A stretch of 5,220 nucleotides of DNA from Thiobacillus sp. (GTDB lineage: Bacteria > Pseudomonadota > Gammaproteobacteria > Burkholderiales > Thiobacillaceae). Numbering within the stretch: the stretch's first letter is position 1; each line of letters begins with the position of its first letter. The stretch is taken from NCBI GenBank assembly GCA_020217265.1, contig JAIWOS010000063.1:1-5220 (forward strand), in the 5' to 3' direction. Shown piece after piece: positions 1 to 5,220 of the stretch. The notes under the pieces are model-generated. The model saw only the letters and a program-made list of their open reading frames with translations. It was not told where the DNA came from and did not search any database. A program made the position numbers and the translations under genes.

Positions 1-819
1 AGCGAGCCCTCGTCGATCAAGATCTACGGTGACGACTACACCCGCCAGTTCGGTTGCGTGCTGACCAGCCAGGCGGCCTGGGCGCTGCCGCATCGCGACC
101 GCATCTACGCGCAGCCGGCGCTGGAGTGGTTTTACGGCGTCGGTGAGCAACGGGTTCGCTCCTTCGAGGAGATCGCGGCACACGGCACCGACGCCAAGTC
201 GCGCGATCTGTCGATGGTGTTCTCCCCCAAGAGCATGCGCCATACCCTGCACCGGCGGCGTCACGATTTCATGCAGGCGATGATGCGGGCGCTACCGGAC
301 ATGGACGTGTACGGTCGCGGCGCCCGCCCGCTCGACGACAAGGCGGAAGCGCTGGATGCCTATCGCTACCACATCGCCGTGGAGAACTTCGTCGGCCCGC
401 ACCACTGGACCGAAAAGCTGGCGGATGCCTTTCTGGGCCTGACGCTGCCGTTCTACTGCGGCTGTCCCGACGCCGCCGACTACTTCCCGGCACAGAGCTT
501 CATCGCCATCGACATCCGCGATCCGCAAGGTGCGTTGCGCACGATACGCGCCGCCATTGCCAGCGACCAGTTCCATCAGCGCCTGCCGCACATCCTGGAA
601 GCCAGGCGGCGTGTGCTGTACCGGTACAACCTGTTCGCCGTGCTGGCGCGCGAGATACCGCCGCGCCACGATGCCATCGGTCCCGTCGCGGCCGGCGGCG
701 CCCTGTATTCGCGGCATGCGCTGCGCGCACGCAGCCTGCGCGTCAAGCTCAAGGATCTGTACGGCAAGACACGCGGTCTGGTGATCACCCAGCTACAGGA
801 TGCGTGGCGCCATCGATGA
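1..819 (+). CDS. GT10-family (alpha-1,3-fucosyltransferase-like) glycosyltransferase, 3' part
   Basis: The reading frame is open from the first base to a TGA at 817-819, giving 272 visible residues; the start lies outside the window. A GTG at 58 could be taken as a start, but the frame continues upstream with family-like sequence, so the gene is treated as 5'-truncated. The visible part carries the C-terminal, nucleotide-sugar-binding half of GT10: YRYHIAVENF at about residues 121-130, then WTEKLADAF from about 136, then a G-C-P-D/DYFP/SFI segment. This corresponds to the family pattern of a conserved Glu-Asn, a T-E-K-L helix and a D-Y-x-P-x-x-S-F-I strand. GT10 enzymes usually transfer L-fucose from GDP-fucose onto a glycan in the cytoplasm. 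The gmd-fcl pair nearby makes that donor, which supports a fucosyl role; acceptor and linkage cannot be read. Some GT10-like bacterial proteins may use other sugars. Confidence 0.85.
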   Translation, partial: SEPSSIKIYGDDYTRQFGCVLTSQAAWALPHRDRIYAQPALEWFYGVGEQRVRSFEEIAAHGTDAKSRDLSMVFSPKSMRHTLHRRRHDFMQAMMRALPDMDVYGRGARPLDDKAEALDAYRYHIAVENFVGPHHWTEKLADAFLGLTLPFYCGCPDAADYFPAQSFIAIDIRDPQGALRTIRAAIASDQFHQRLPHILEARRRVLYRYNLFAVLAREIPPRHDAIGPVAAGGALYSRHALRARSLRVKLKDLYGKTRGLVITQLQDAWRHR

Positions 820-832
820 TCGTCGCACCGGG

Positions 833-1930
833 TCAATACAGCCGCAGCCCCTCTTCCGCCCAGCGCATGCCGGGGTGCAGTTCGCCCGCCGCCAGCGCAG
901 GCAGACGCGCCGCCACCCAGGCCGGGGTGATCGCGCGCATGCAGGCGTGGTTGTCGGCGATGGCGCAGGTCTTGCCGTAACAGTTGCGGCACGGCAGTTC
1001 CGCCTGCACCGCGAGCGCGTGACCGCCGATCGGTTTGACCCGGCGCGGATCGGTCGGACCACACAACACCAGCAGTGGGCGGCCGGCGCCGGCGGCGAAA
1101 TGGGCGGTGCCGGTATCGTTGCCGATGATCGCCACCGCACCGGCGCACAGCGGCGCGATCTCCAGCAGACTGGGCACACCGTTCAGATCGAGCACGAAGT
1201 CGCCGACGGCGGCAATCTGCCGGCATACATCGACCTCGTCCGGTCCGCCCACCAGCACCACCCTGGCCACGCCGGCCCGGTGCAGGCGTTGGGCCAGTTC
1301 GGCGTAACGCTCGGTACCCCAGCGCTTGAGCCGACCGCCGGCCTGGGAGCCGGGCAACAAGACCACGTAACCGCCGTCTTCCAGGCCGTATTCACGGCGC
1401 AGTTGCGACACCCGCGCCCGACTCGGCTGGCCGGCATGGAACACCGGGTGCTCGGTGCGCGCGGGCACCCCCAGCGTGGCCAGCAAGGCCCGCATCTTGT
1501 CGAACACGTGCGCGTCCGCCGGCACGGCGGCAGGACCATCGGTGTAGGGAAATCCTGCGCGATTGCCGACGCGACGGCGCGGCGCGCCCGGCAACAGCGC
1601 GAGCAGGCCGAGCAGCAGTCTCGATCGGTCCGAGTTCTGCAGATCGATCGCCAGGTCATAGCGTCCGGCGCGCACCCGCTTGAGCCAAGCCAGCGTGTTG
1701 CGCCAGCGCGCCCCCTTTTTCCGGATGTCGATCGCGAACACATCCGCGAAGCGCGGGTCGTGGGCAAACAGCGCAACGCAGTTGGGCAGGGTATTCAGGT
1801 GTATCTCCGCCTTTGGGAAAGCACGCGCGATGTCTTCCATGATCGCGGTGGCGATCACCACATCGCCCAGTGCACTCCATTTGATGACGAGAATGCGGCG
1901 CGGCGCCGCTTTCGCAGCATGTTCAGTCAT
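833..1930 (-). CDS. GT9-family glycosyltransferase (ADP-heptose:LPS heptosyltransferase type)
   Basis: The protein has 365 residues from the preferred ATG at 1930 and a GT-B layout typical of GT9. Near the N-terminus KWSALGDVV (about 17-25) carries the family G-D motif; Asp23 matches the conserved Asp of WaaC-type enzymes. In the C-terminal half, LLPGSQ (191-196) starts the donor domain, followed by K-R-W (202-204), VLVGGPDE, NDTGTAHFAAG (271-281) and CGPTDP (290-295). Four cysteines near the end (Cys314, 317, 322, 330), with a following C-M-R-x-I-x-P, are a common GT9 tail. The likely role is adding heptose or a related sugar to LPS core or another glycan at the inner face of the cytoplasmic membrane. 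The 1930 start follows TAAGG and a run of seven G. In-frame alternatives exist at 1984 (GTG), 1963 (ATG, with GGAG upstream) and 1957 (ATG), but homology begins only about 12 residues after the 1930 start. It converges on the GT10 gene. Confidence 0.92.
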   Translation of the reverse strand: MTEHAAKAAPRRILVIKWSALGDVVIATAIMEDIARAFPKAEIHLNTLPNCVALFAHDPRFADVFAIDIRKKGARWRNTLAWLKRVRAGRYDLAIDLQNSDRSRLLLGLLALLPGAPRRRVGNRAGFPYTDGPAAVPADAHVFDKMRALLATLGVPARTEHPVFHAGQPSRARVSQLRREYGLEDGGYVVLLPGSQAGGRLKRWGTERYAELAQRLHRAGVARVVLVGGPDEVDVCRQIAAVGDFVLDLNGVPSLLEIAPLCAGAVAIIGNDTGTAHFAAGAGRPLLVLCGPTDPRRVKPIGGHALAVQAELPCRNCYGKTCAIADNHACMRAITPAWVAARLPALAAGELHPGMRWAEEGLRLY

Positions 1931-1940
1931 CCCCCCCTTA
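1931..1940 (-). promoter_or_regulatory. Ribosome-binding region of the GT9 gene with a G7 tract
   Basis: On the - strand the start codon at 1930 is preceded directly by seven G and then TAA, giving TAAGG plus more G. This is a purine-rich Shine-Dalgarno-like site and supports the 1930 start. The homopolymer fills the whole spacer, so its length sets the distance between the AAGG core and the ATG. Confidence 0.5.
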
Positions 1941-2085
1941 CCCGCCGACACACCCATGATCATCCACGCTCCGCGCGCCAACACCGTTCGACGGCATGGT
2001 CAACCTGCCGCAAACATGACAAAGTGTTCACCCTTGCCCGACGATGGCAATCGTTCGACCCCGTCAACTCCAACTCGCACAACCC
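1931..2085. promoter_or_regulatory. Divergent intergenic region between GT9 and gmd
   Basis: The two flanking genes start away from each other here, so promoters for both probably lie in these 155 bases. I see no convincing -35/-10 pair in either direction. On the - strand there are TTGCCA and TTGTCA hexamers that resemble a -35 box, but nothing like TATAAT follows at 16-18 bases. Small structures are present: an imperfect hairpin at 1993-2009 (GGCA-T-GG, loop TCAA, CC-TGCC), a 5-base inverted repeat at 2041-2054 (ACGAT, loop GGCA, ATCGT), and an 8-base direct repeat CGTTCGAC at 1985-1992 and 2052-2059. The assignment rests on gene orientation, not on recognised promoter motifs. Confidence 0.45.
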
Positions 2086-3168
2086 ATGAAAATCGCGCTC
2101 ATCACCGGCATCACCGGCCAGGACGGCGCCTATCTGGCCGAATTCCTGCTCAAGAAGGGTTACGAAGTGCATGGCATCAAGCGCCGCACCTCGCTGTTCA
2201 ACACCGACCGCATCGACCATCTGTATCAGGATCCGCATGAAACGGACCGCCGCTTCATCCTGCATCACGGCGACCTGACCGACTCCTCCAGCCTCATCCG
2301 CATCATCCAGCAGGTACGTCCGGACGAAATCTACAATCTCGCCGCCCAGAGCCATGTCGCGGTGTCGTTCGAGGAGCCGGAGTACACCGCCAACTCGGAC
2401 GCGCTGGGCGCATTGCGCATCCTGGAAGCCATTCGCATCCTGGGCCTGCAGGACCAGACCCGCTACTACCAGGCCAGCACGTCGGAACTCTATGGCCTGG
2501 TACAGGAGGTGCCGCAGAAGGAGAGCACGCCATTCTATCCGCGCAGCCCCTACGCGGTGGCCAAGTTGTATGCCTACTGGATCACCGTCAACTACCGCGA
2601 AGCCTACGGCATGTATGCCTGCAACGGCATTCTGTTCAACCACGAATCACCCATCCGCGGCGAGACCTTCGTCACACGCAAGATCACCCGGGCCCTGGCG
2701 CGCATCAAGCTGGGTTTGCAGGACTGCCTCTACCTCGGCAATCTGGATGCCCGACGCGACTGGGGCCACGCCCGCGACTACGTCGAGATGCAATGGCTGA
2801 TGTTGCAACAGGACCGGCCGGAGGACTTCGTCATCGCCACCGGCGTGCAATACTCGGTACGCGATTTCGTCGATGCCGCCGCACGCGAACTGGGCATGAT
2901 CATCCGCTGGCAAGGCTCGGGCGTGGACGAAAAGGGCTTCGATGTGGCCGGCCGCTGCATCGTGCAGGTGGACCCGCGCTACTTCCGCCCGACCGAAGTG
3001 GAAACCCTGCTGGGCGATCCCTCCAAGGCCAAGGCCAAACTGGGCTGGTCACCCCGCATCGGCTTCAAGGAACTGGTGGCCGAGATGGTGCGCGAAGACC
3101 TGAAATCCGCCGAGCGCGACGAGCTCATCAAGCGGCACGGCTACCAGGCCATGGATTACCACGAGTAA
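2086..3168 (+). CDS. gmd: GDP-mannose 4,6-dehydratase
   Basis: This 360-residue cytoplasmic enzyme converts GDP-D-mannose to GDP-4-keto-6-deoxy-D-mannose, the first committed step to GDP-L-fucose and to GDP-rhamnose or GDP-perosamine. It is an extended short-chain dehydrogenase. GITGQDG (8-14) is the NADP-binding glycine motif, and KRRTS (32-36) follows the second strand and fits the family's NADP-phosphate contact. The catalytic set is Thr132 and Glu134 in STSELYG, with Tyr156 and Lys160 in the YxxxK motif. [18 protein letters not shown] (183-200) is a hallmark segment of the family. The ATG at 2086 is chosen because [14 protein letters not shown] is the usual N-terminus; an in-frame ATG at 2044 would add 14 residues without family resemblance. 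Neither start has a clear Shine-Dalgarno site. fcl follows after 4 bases, so the two are almost certainly co-transcribed. Length is close to the family norm and no key residue is missing. Confidence 0.97.
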   Translation: MKIALITGITGQDGAYLAEFLLKKGYEVHGIKRRTSLFNTDRIDHLYQDPHETDRRFILHHGDLTDSSSLIRIIQQVRPDEIYNLAAQSHVAVSFEEPEYTANSDALGALRILEAIRILGLQDQTRYYQASTSELYGLVQEVPQKESTPFYPRSPYAVAKLYAYWITVNYREAYGMYACNGILFNHESPIRGETFVTRKITRALARIKLGLQDCLYLGNLDARRDWGHARDYVEMQWLMLQQDRPEDFVIATGVQYSVRDFVDAAARELGMIIRWQGSGVDEKGFDVAGRCIVQVDPRYFRPTEVETLLGDPSKAKAKLGWSPRIGFKELVAEMVREDLKSAERDELIKRHGYQAMDYHE

Positions 3169-3172
3169 GGCC

Positions 3173-4150
3173 ATGCACGCAAACGCCAAAATCTATGTCG
3201 CCGGCCACCGCGGCCTGGTCGGCTCGGCCTTGATGCGCAACCTGTCGGCGCGCGGCCATGGTGGCATCGTCACGCGCACCCACGCCGAACTGGATCTCGC
3301 TGACCAGCGGTCGGTCGAGGAGTTTTTCGACCGGGAGCGGCCGGAGTATGTGTTTCTCGCCGCCGCGCGGGTTGGCGGCATCCATGCCAACAACGCTTAC
3401 CCCGCAGAGTTCATCCGCGACAATCTGGCGATCCAGACCAACGTCATCCATGCCGCCTGGCGTCACGGTGTACGACGCCTGCTGTTCCTCGGATCGAGCT
3501 GCATCTACCCTAAGCACTGCCCGCAGCCGATGCGCGAGCCGCATCTGCTCACCGGCCCGCTGGAGGCGACCAATCGGCCGTATGCGCTGGCCAAGATCGC
3601 CGGCGTCGAGATGTGCTGGAGCTACAACCGTCAGTACGGCACGCGCTTCCTCGCGGTCATGCCCACCAACCTGTACGGCCCCGGAGACAACTACCATCCC
3701 GACAACAGCCACGTCATTCCCGCGCTGCTCCGCAAGTTCCACGAAGCCAAGGTCGCCGGCCGCGCCAGCGTGACGGTATGGGGCACCGGCACGCCACGGC
3801 GCGAGTTTCTATACAGCGACGACATGGCCGATGCCTGCGTATTCCTGATGAACCTGCCGGACCAACGCTTCGATCCCCTGCTGGGCAGCGACGAGGCCGC
3901 CACCGGCGTGTTCATGCCCCCCTTGGTCAACATCGGCGTCGGCAGCGACATGACCATCCGCGAACTGGCCGACTGTGTGAGAACGGTGACGGGCTACACC
4001 GGCGACATCGTCTTCGACCCCGGCAAACCGGACGGCACCCCGCGCAAGCTGCTGGACGTGACGCGCCTGCATCAACTGGGCTGGCGTGCCGCTACGCCCT
4101 TCATGGACGGGTTGCGGCAAGCCTATCGCGACTTCCTGCAAACGCTGTGA
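3173..4150 (+). CDS. fcl: GDP-L-fucose synthase (GDP-4-keto-6-deoxy-D-mannose 3,5-epimerase/4-reductase)
   Basis: This 325-residue enzyme (also named WcaG in colanic acid loci) epimerises the Gmd product at C3 and C5 and reduces C4 with NADPH, giving GDP-L-fucose. GHRGLVG (11-17) is the nucleotide-binding glycine motif and VGGIHANN (67-74) is a family signature. Active-site residues are all present: Ser108 and Cys110 in GSSCIYP, Tyr137 and Lys141 in YALAK, and His180 in DNSH; these match Ser107, Cys109, Tyr136, Lys140 and His179 of the E. coli enzyme, offset by one. [12 protein letters not shown] (285-296) is the conserved substrate-binding tail. The region around residues 228-250 seems a little longer than in E. 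coli, a loop variation that leaves the core intact. The start lies 4 bases after the gmd stop, with TAAGG overlapping that stop codon at unusually short spacing, so translational coupling is likely. Confidence 0.97.
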   Translation: MHANAKIYVAGHRGLVGSALMRNLSARGHGGIVTRTHAELDLADQRSVEEFFDRERPEYVFLAAARVGGIHANNAYPAEFIRDNLAIQTNVIHAAWRHGVRRLLFLGSSCIYPKHCPQPMREPHLLTGPLEATNRPYALAKIAGVEMCWSYNRQYGTRFLAVMPTNLYGPGDNYHPDNSHVIPALLRKFHEAKVAGRASVTVWGTGTPRREFLYSDDMADACVFLMNLPDQRFDPLLGSDEAATGVFMPPLVNIGVGSDMTIRELADCVRTVTGYTGDIVFDPGKPDGTPRKLLDVTRLHQLGWRAATPFMDGLRQAYRDFLQTL

Positions 4151-4169
4151 GCCCGCGCGCCGGCCGGTG

Positions 4170-4838
4170 CTACTCGCGGCGCAGCAGCCGGTCGTTGAGA
4201 AAGCTGGCCAGCCCGCCGGCGCGGAACTCGCGCTCCATGCGCTCGCGATCGGCGATGTCGCGCGACCATTCGATGAGGCCGACCTCGGGATGATCCCGGT
4301 GAAAGCGCGCGTACTGCGCGAAAAAGTAATCCGACTTGCCCGCCTTTGAACGCCGGATGTGCCCATAGGGCCACAGCCGCAACTGGTCGGTCTGCGCGAT
4401 CGGCACGCCCAGGCGGAAGTGCTGGTAGAGCGTCGCGTAGATGCCGGCGCGGTCCGCTCCGGCCTTGCAGTGCATCCAGATCGGATATTCGACGCTGTCG
4501 AACACTTCCTTGGCGCGCTCGATGCGTTCATGCGACGGCAGGCTGCGCGAGGCGATGCTGACGTCGACCAGACGCACACCCAGGCGGGCGCACTGTTCCC
4601 GCTCGAACGCCCAGTAGGCCGAGTTCTCGTTGGCGCCCTTCAGGTTGACGATGGTCTTGATGCCGTACTTACGCACCATGCGCCGCAATTGCCACATGGT
4701 CGGCTGCGAGGAACGGAAGGCCTCGTGGGAGATGCGGTGGAAGTTGAAGCGGAACAGGTTGGTGAAATTGTGTTCGACGAACATGGCATACAGCCATGCC
4801 TGCAACCGGCCCGAGCGGGTATTCAACTGGAATTTCAT
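4170..4838 (-). CDS. Cys-based phosphatase, dual-specificity/PTEN-like fold
   Basis: The 222-residue protein has the tyrosine/dual-specificity phosphatase signature H-C-x5-R: HCKAGADRAG at 123-132, with nucleophile Cys124 and phosphate-binding Arg130. Upstream, FRSSQPT (41-47) and GIKTIVNLKG (59-68) match the start of bacterial dual-specificity-like phosphatases, and a helix follows the P-loop as usual. The loop shares HCKAG and R-x-G with PTEN. Asp92 is 32 residues before Cys124, a plausible distance for the general acid, but the local alignment is uncertain. No signal peptide is seen; residues about 11-35 are rich in aromatic and hydrophobic residues and might contact membrane. The ATG at 4838 has a GAGG site 5 bases upstream; longer in-frame extensions overlap the upstream gene and look noncoding. 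It lies 25 bases after the membrane transferase gene and probably shares its transcript. The substrate (protein phosphotyrosine, a phospholipid, or another phosphate) is unknown. Confidence 0.88.
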   Translation of the reverse strand: MKFQLNTRSGRLQAWLYAMFVEHNFTNLFRFNFHRISHEAFRSSQPTMWQLRRMVRKYGIKTIVNLKGANENSAYWAFEREQCARLGVRLVDVSIASRSLPSHERIERAKEVFDSVEYPIWMHCKAGADRAGIYATLYQHFRLGVPIAQTDQLRLWPYGHIRRSKAGKSDYFFAQYARFHRDHPEVGLIEWSRDIADRERMEREFRAGGLASFLNDRLLRRE

Positions 4839-4841
4839 GCA

Positions 4842-4848
4842 CACCTCT
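4842..4848 (-). promoter_or_regulatory. Ribosome-binding site of the phosphatase gene
   Basis: On the - strand AGAGGTG lies just upstream of the ATG at 4838, with 5 bases between GAGG and the start codon. It decides the start against longer in-frame versions. It sits inside the 25-base gap after the upstream membrane transferase gene. Confidence 0.65.
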
Positions 4849-4863
4849 TCACCGTCGGCCGCG

Positions 4864-5220
4864 TCATGGCGTTGCCTCATGCAAACGCACCAGCGCGATA
4901 CCCTTCTCCCGGTACAGCACGTCATGCGCCGGCAGATCCGCCAGATGGTCCACACGCGTGAGCGCCACCTCGCCCGGCCCGGGGGCGCGCCGCTGCACCA
5001 CCCGGCCGGCATAGACGCTGAAACTGGGCATGTTCAGGCCGTGCATCACCAGCGGCGCGTCGACACCGGCGGCGACGCGCCCGGCCTCGCGCACCGGACC
5101 CTGCAGCACGCCGCCGACCGCCGGCAGCAGCAGCAGCGAATACCCCAGACTGAGCACGATGCCCATGGCCAGCAGCGCACGCCGGCCGGCGCGCGCCGCC
5201 AGCAGGGCCAGGGCCAATGC
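4864..5220 (-). CDS. Membrane glycosyltransferase, PMT/ArnT-like, C-terminal part
   Basis: The frame is open from the right edge to a TGA at 4864-4866 and gives 118 residues; the start and most of the protein lie outside the window. The visible part begins with the end of one hydrophobic stretch and a second clear membrane segment (about residues 15-35, rich in Leu, Val, Ile, Ala), followed by a soluble C-terminal tail of about 80 residues. The tail has P-V-R-E-A, then PSFSVYAGR near the middle, then LTRVDHLADL and VLYREKGIALVRL. This arrangement resembles the C-terminal end of bacterial PMT/ArnT-type transferases, which move a sugar from a polyprenyl-phosphate carrier to lipid A, glycan or protein on the periplasmic side. 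That reading rests on general resemblance, as the catalytic N-terminal region is not visible. The phosphatase gene follows 25 bases downstream in the same orientation. Confidence 0.65.
   Translation of the reverse strand, partial: ALALALLAARAGRRALLAMGIVLSLGYSLLLLPAVGGVLQGPVREAGRVAAGVDAPLVMHGLNMPSFSVYAGRVVQRRAPGPGEVALTRVDHLADLPAHDVLYREKGIALVRLHEATP

Noticed and set aside
1931..1946. Sequence GGCGGGTAAG on the - strand resembling the JUMPstart/ops element GGCGGTAG
   Set aside because: It does not match exactly, lies right at the GT9 start rather than in a long leader, and is better explained as the ribosome-binding region.
800..2089. Long open frame of 429 codons on the + strand across the GT9 gene
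   Set aside because: It lies antisense to a well-supported GT9 gene, its sequence is low-complexity and rich in Arg, His and Gln with no recognisable domain, and such shadows are common in GC-rich coding DNA.
4157..4170. GC-rich inverted repeat (GCGCC, loop GGCC, GGTGC) between fcl and the phosphatase as a terminator
   Set aside because: The stem is only 5 bases with a G-T pair, there is no T tract on either strand, and such repeats are frequent in GC-rich DNA.
3809..4579. Open frame on the - strand spanning fcl and the phosphatase gene
   Set aside because: It crosses two well-supported genes in other frames and has a Ser/Arg/Ala-rich composition without motifs; it is a shadow.
4839..5012. 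N-terminal extension of the phosphatase to 5012
   Set aside because: The added residues overlap the membrane transferase gene in another frame, are Arg/Cys/Trp-rich and unlike the family, while the ATG at 4838 has a good ribosome site.
5125..5136. Four CAG repeats
   Set aside because: They encode a run of Leu within a membrane segment on the - strand and are too short to suggest an unstable repeat.

Overview
The window looks like part of a surface-glycan (lipopolysaccharide or O-antigen type) locus from a GC-rich Gram-negative bacterium, probably a gamma- or betaproteobacterium. The heptosyltransferase-type GT9 gene and the lipid-linked-sugar membrane transferase point to an outer membrane. 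The strong G/C preference at third codon positions and the protein sequences suggest the group; no rRNA or other taxonomic marker is present, so this is an inference.

Layout from left to right. (1) The 3' part of a GT10-family, fucosyltransferase-like gene runs off the left edge on the + strand (1-819). (2) A GT9, ADP-heptose-type glycosyltransferase lies on the - strand (833-1930), converging on the GT10 gene with a 13-base gap. (3) A 155-base divergent intergenic region (1931-2085) must hold the start signals for GT9 leftwards and gmd rightwards. (4) gmd (2086-3168) and fcl (3173-4150) are on the + strand, 4 bases apart: GDP-mannose 4,6-dehydratase and GDP-L-fucose synthase, with all expected catalytic residues. 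(5) A Cys-x5-Arg phosphatase of the dual-specificity/PTEN type lies on the - strand (4170-4838), converging on fcl with a 19-base gap. (6) Upstream of it on the same strand, 25 bases away, is the C-terminal end of a membrane protein resembling PMT/ArnT-type glycosyltransferases (4864-5220), which runs off the right edge. Almost all of the window is coding. No tRNA, rRNA, CRISPR array, insertion sequence or clear terminator was seen.

How the parts fit together. Gmd and Fcl convert GDP-D-mannose to GDP-L-fucose, the donor used by GT10 fucosyltransferases, so donor synthesis and its likely consumer are a few genes apart. The GT9 enzyme would add heptose or a related sugar to LPS core or a similar acceptor. 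The right-hand pair (membrane transferase plus phosphatase) looks like a separate transcription unit. The phosphatase is the least conventional member: its active-site loop resembles that of PTEN-type enzymes and its substrate cannot be read from sequence. The other notable point is a run of seven G immediately before the preferred GT9 start codon, where a length change would alter ribosome-site spacing.
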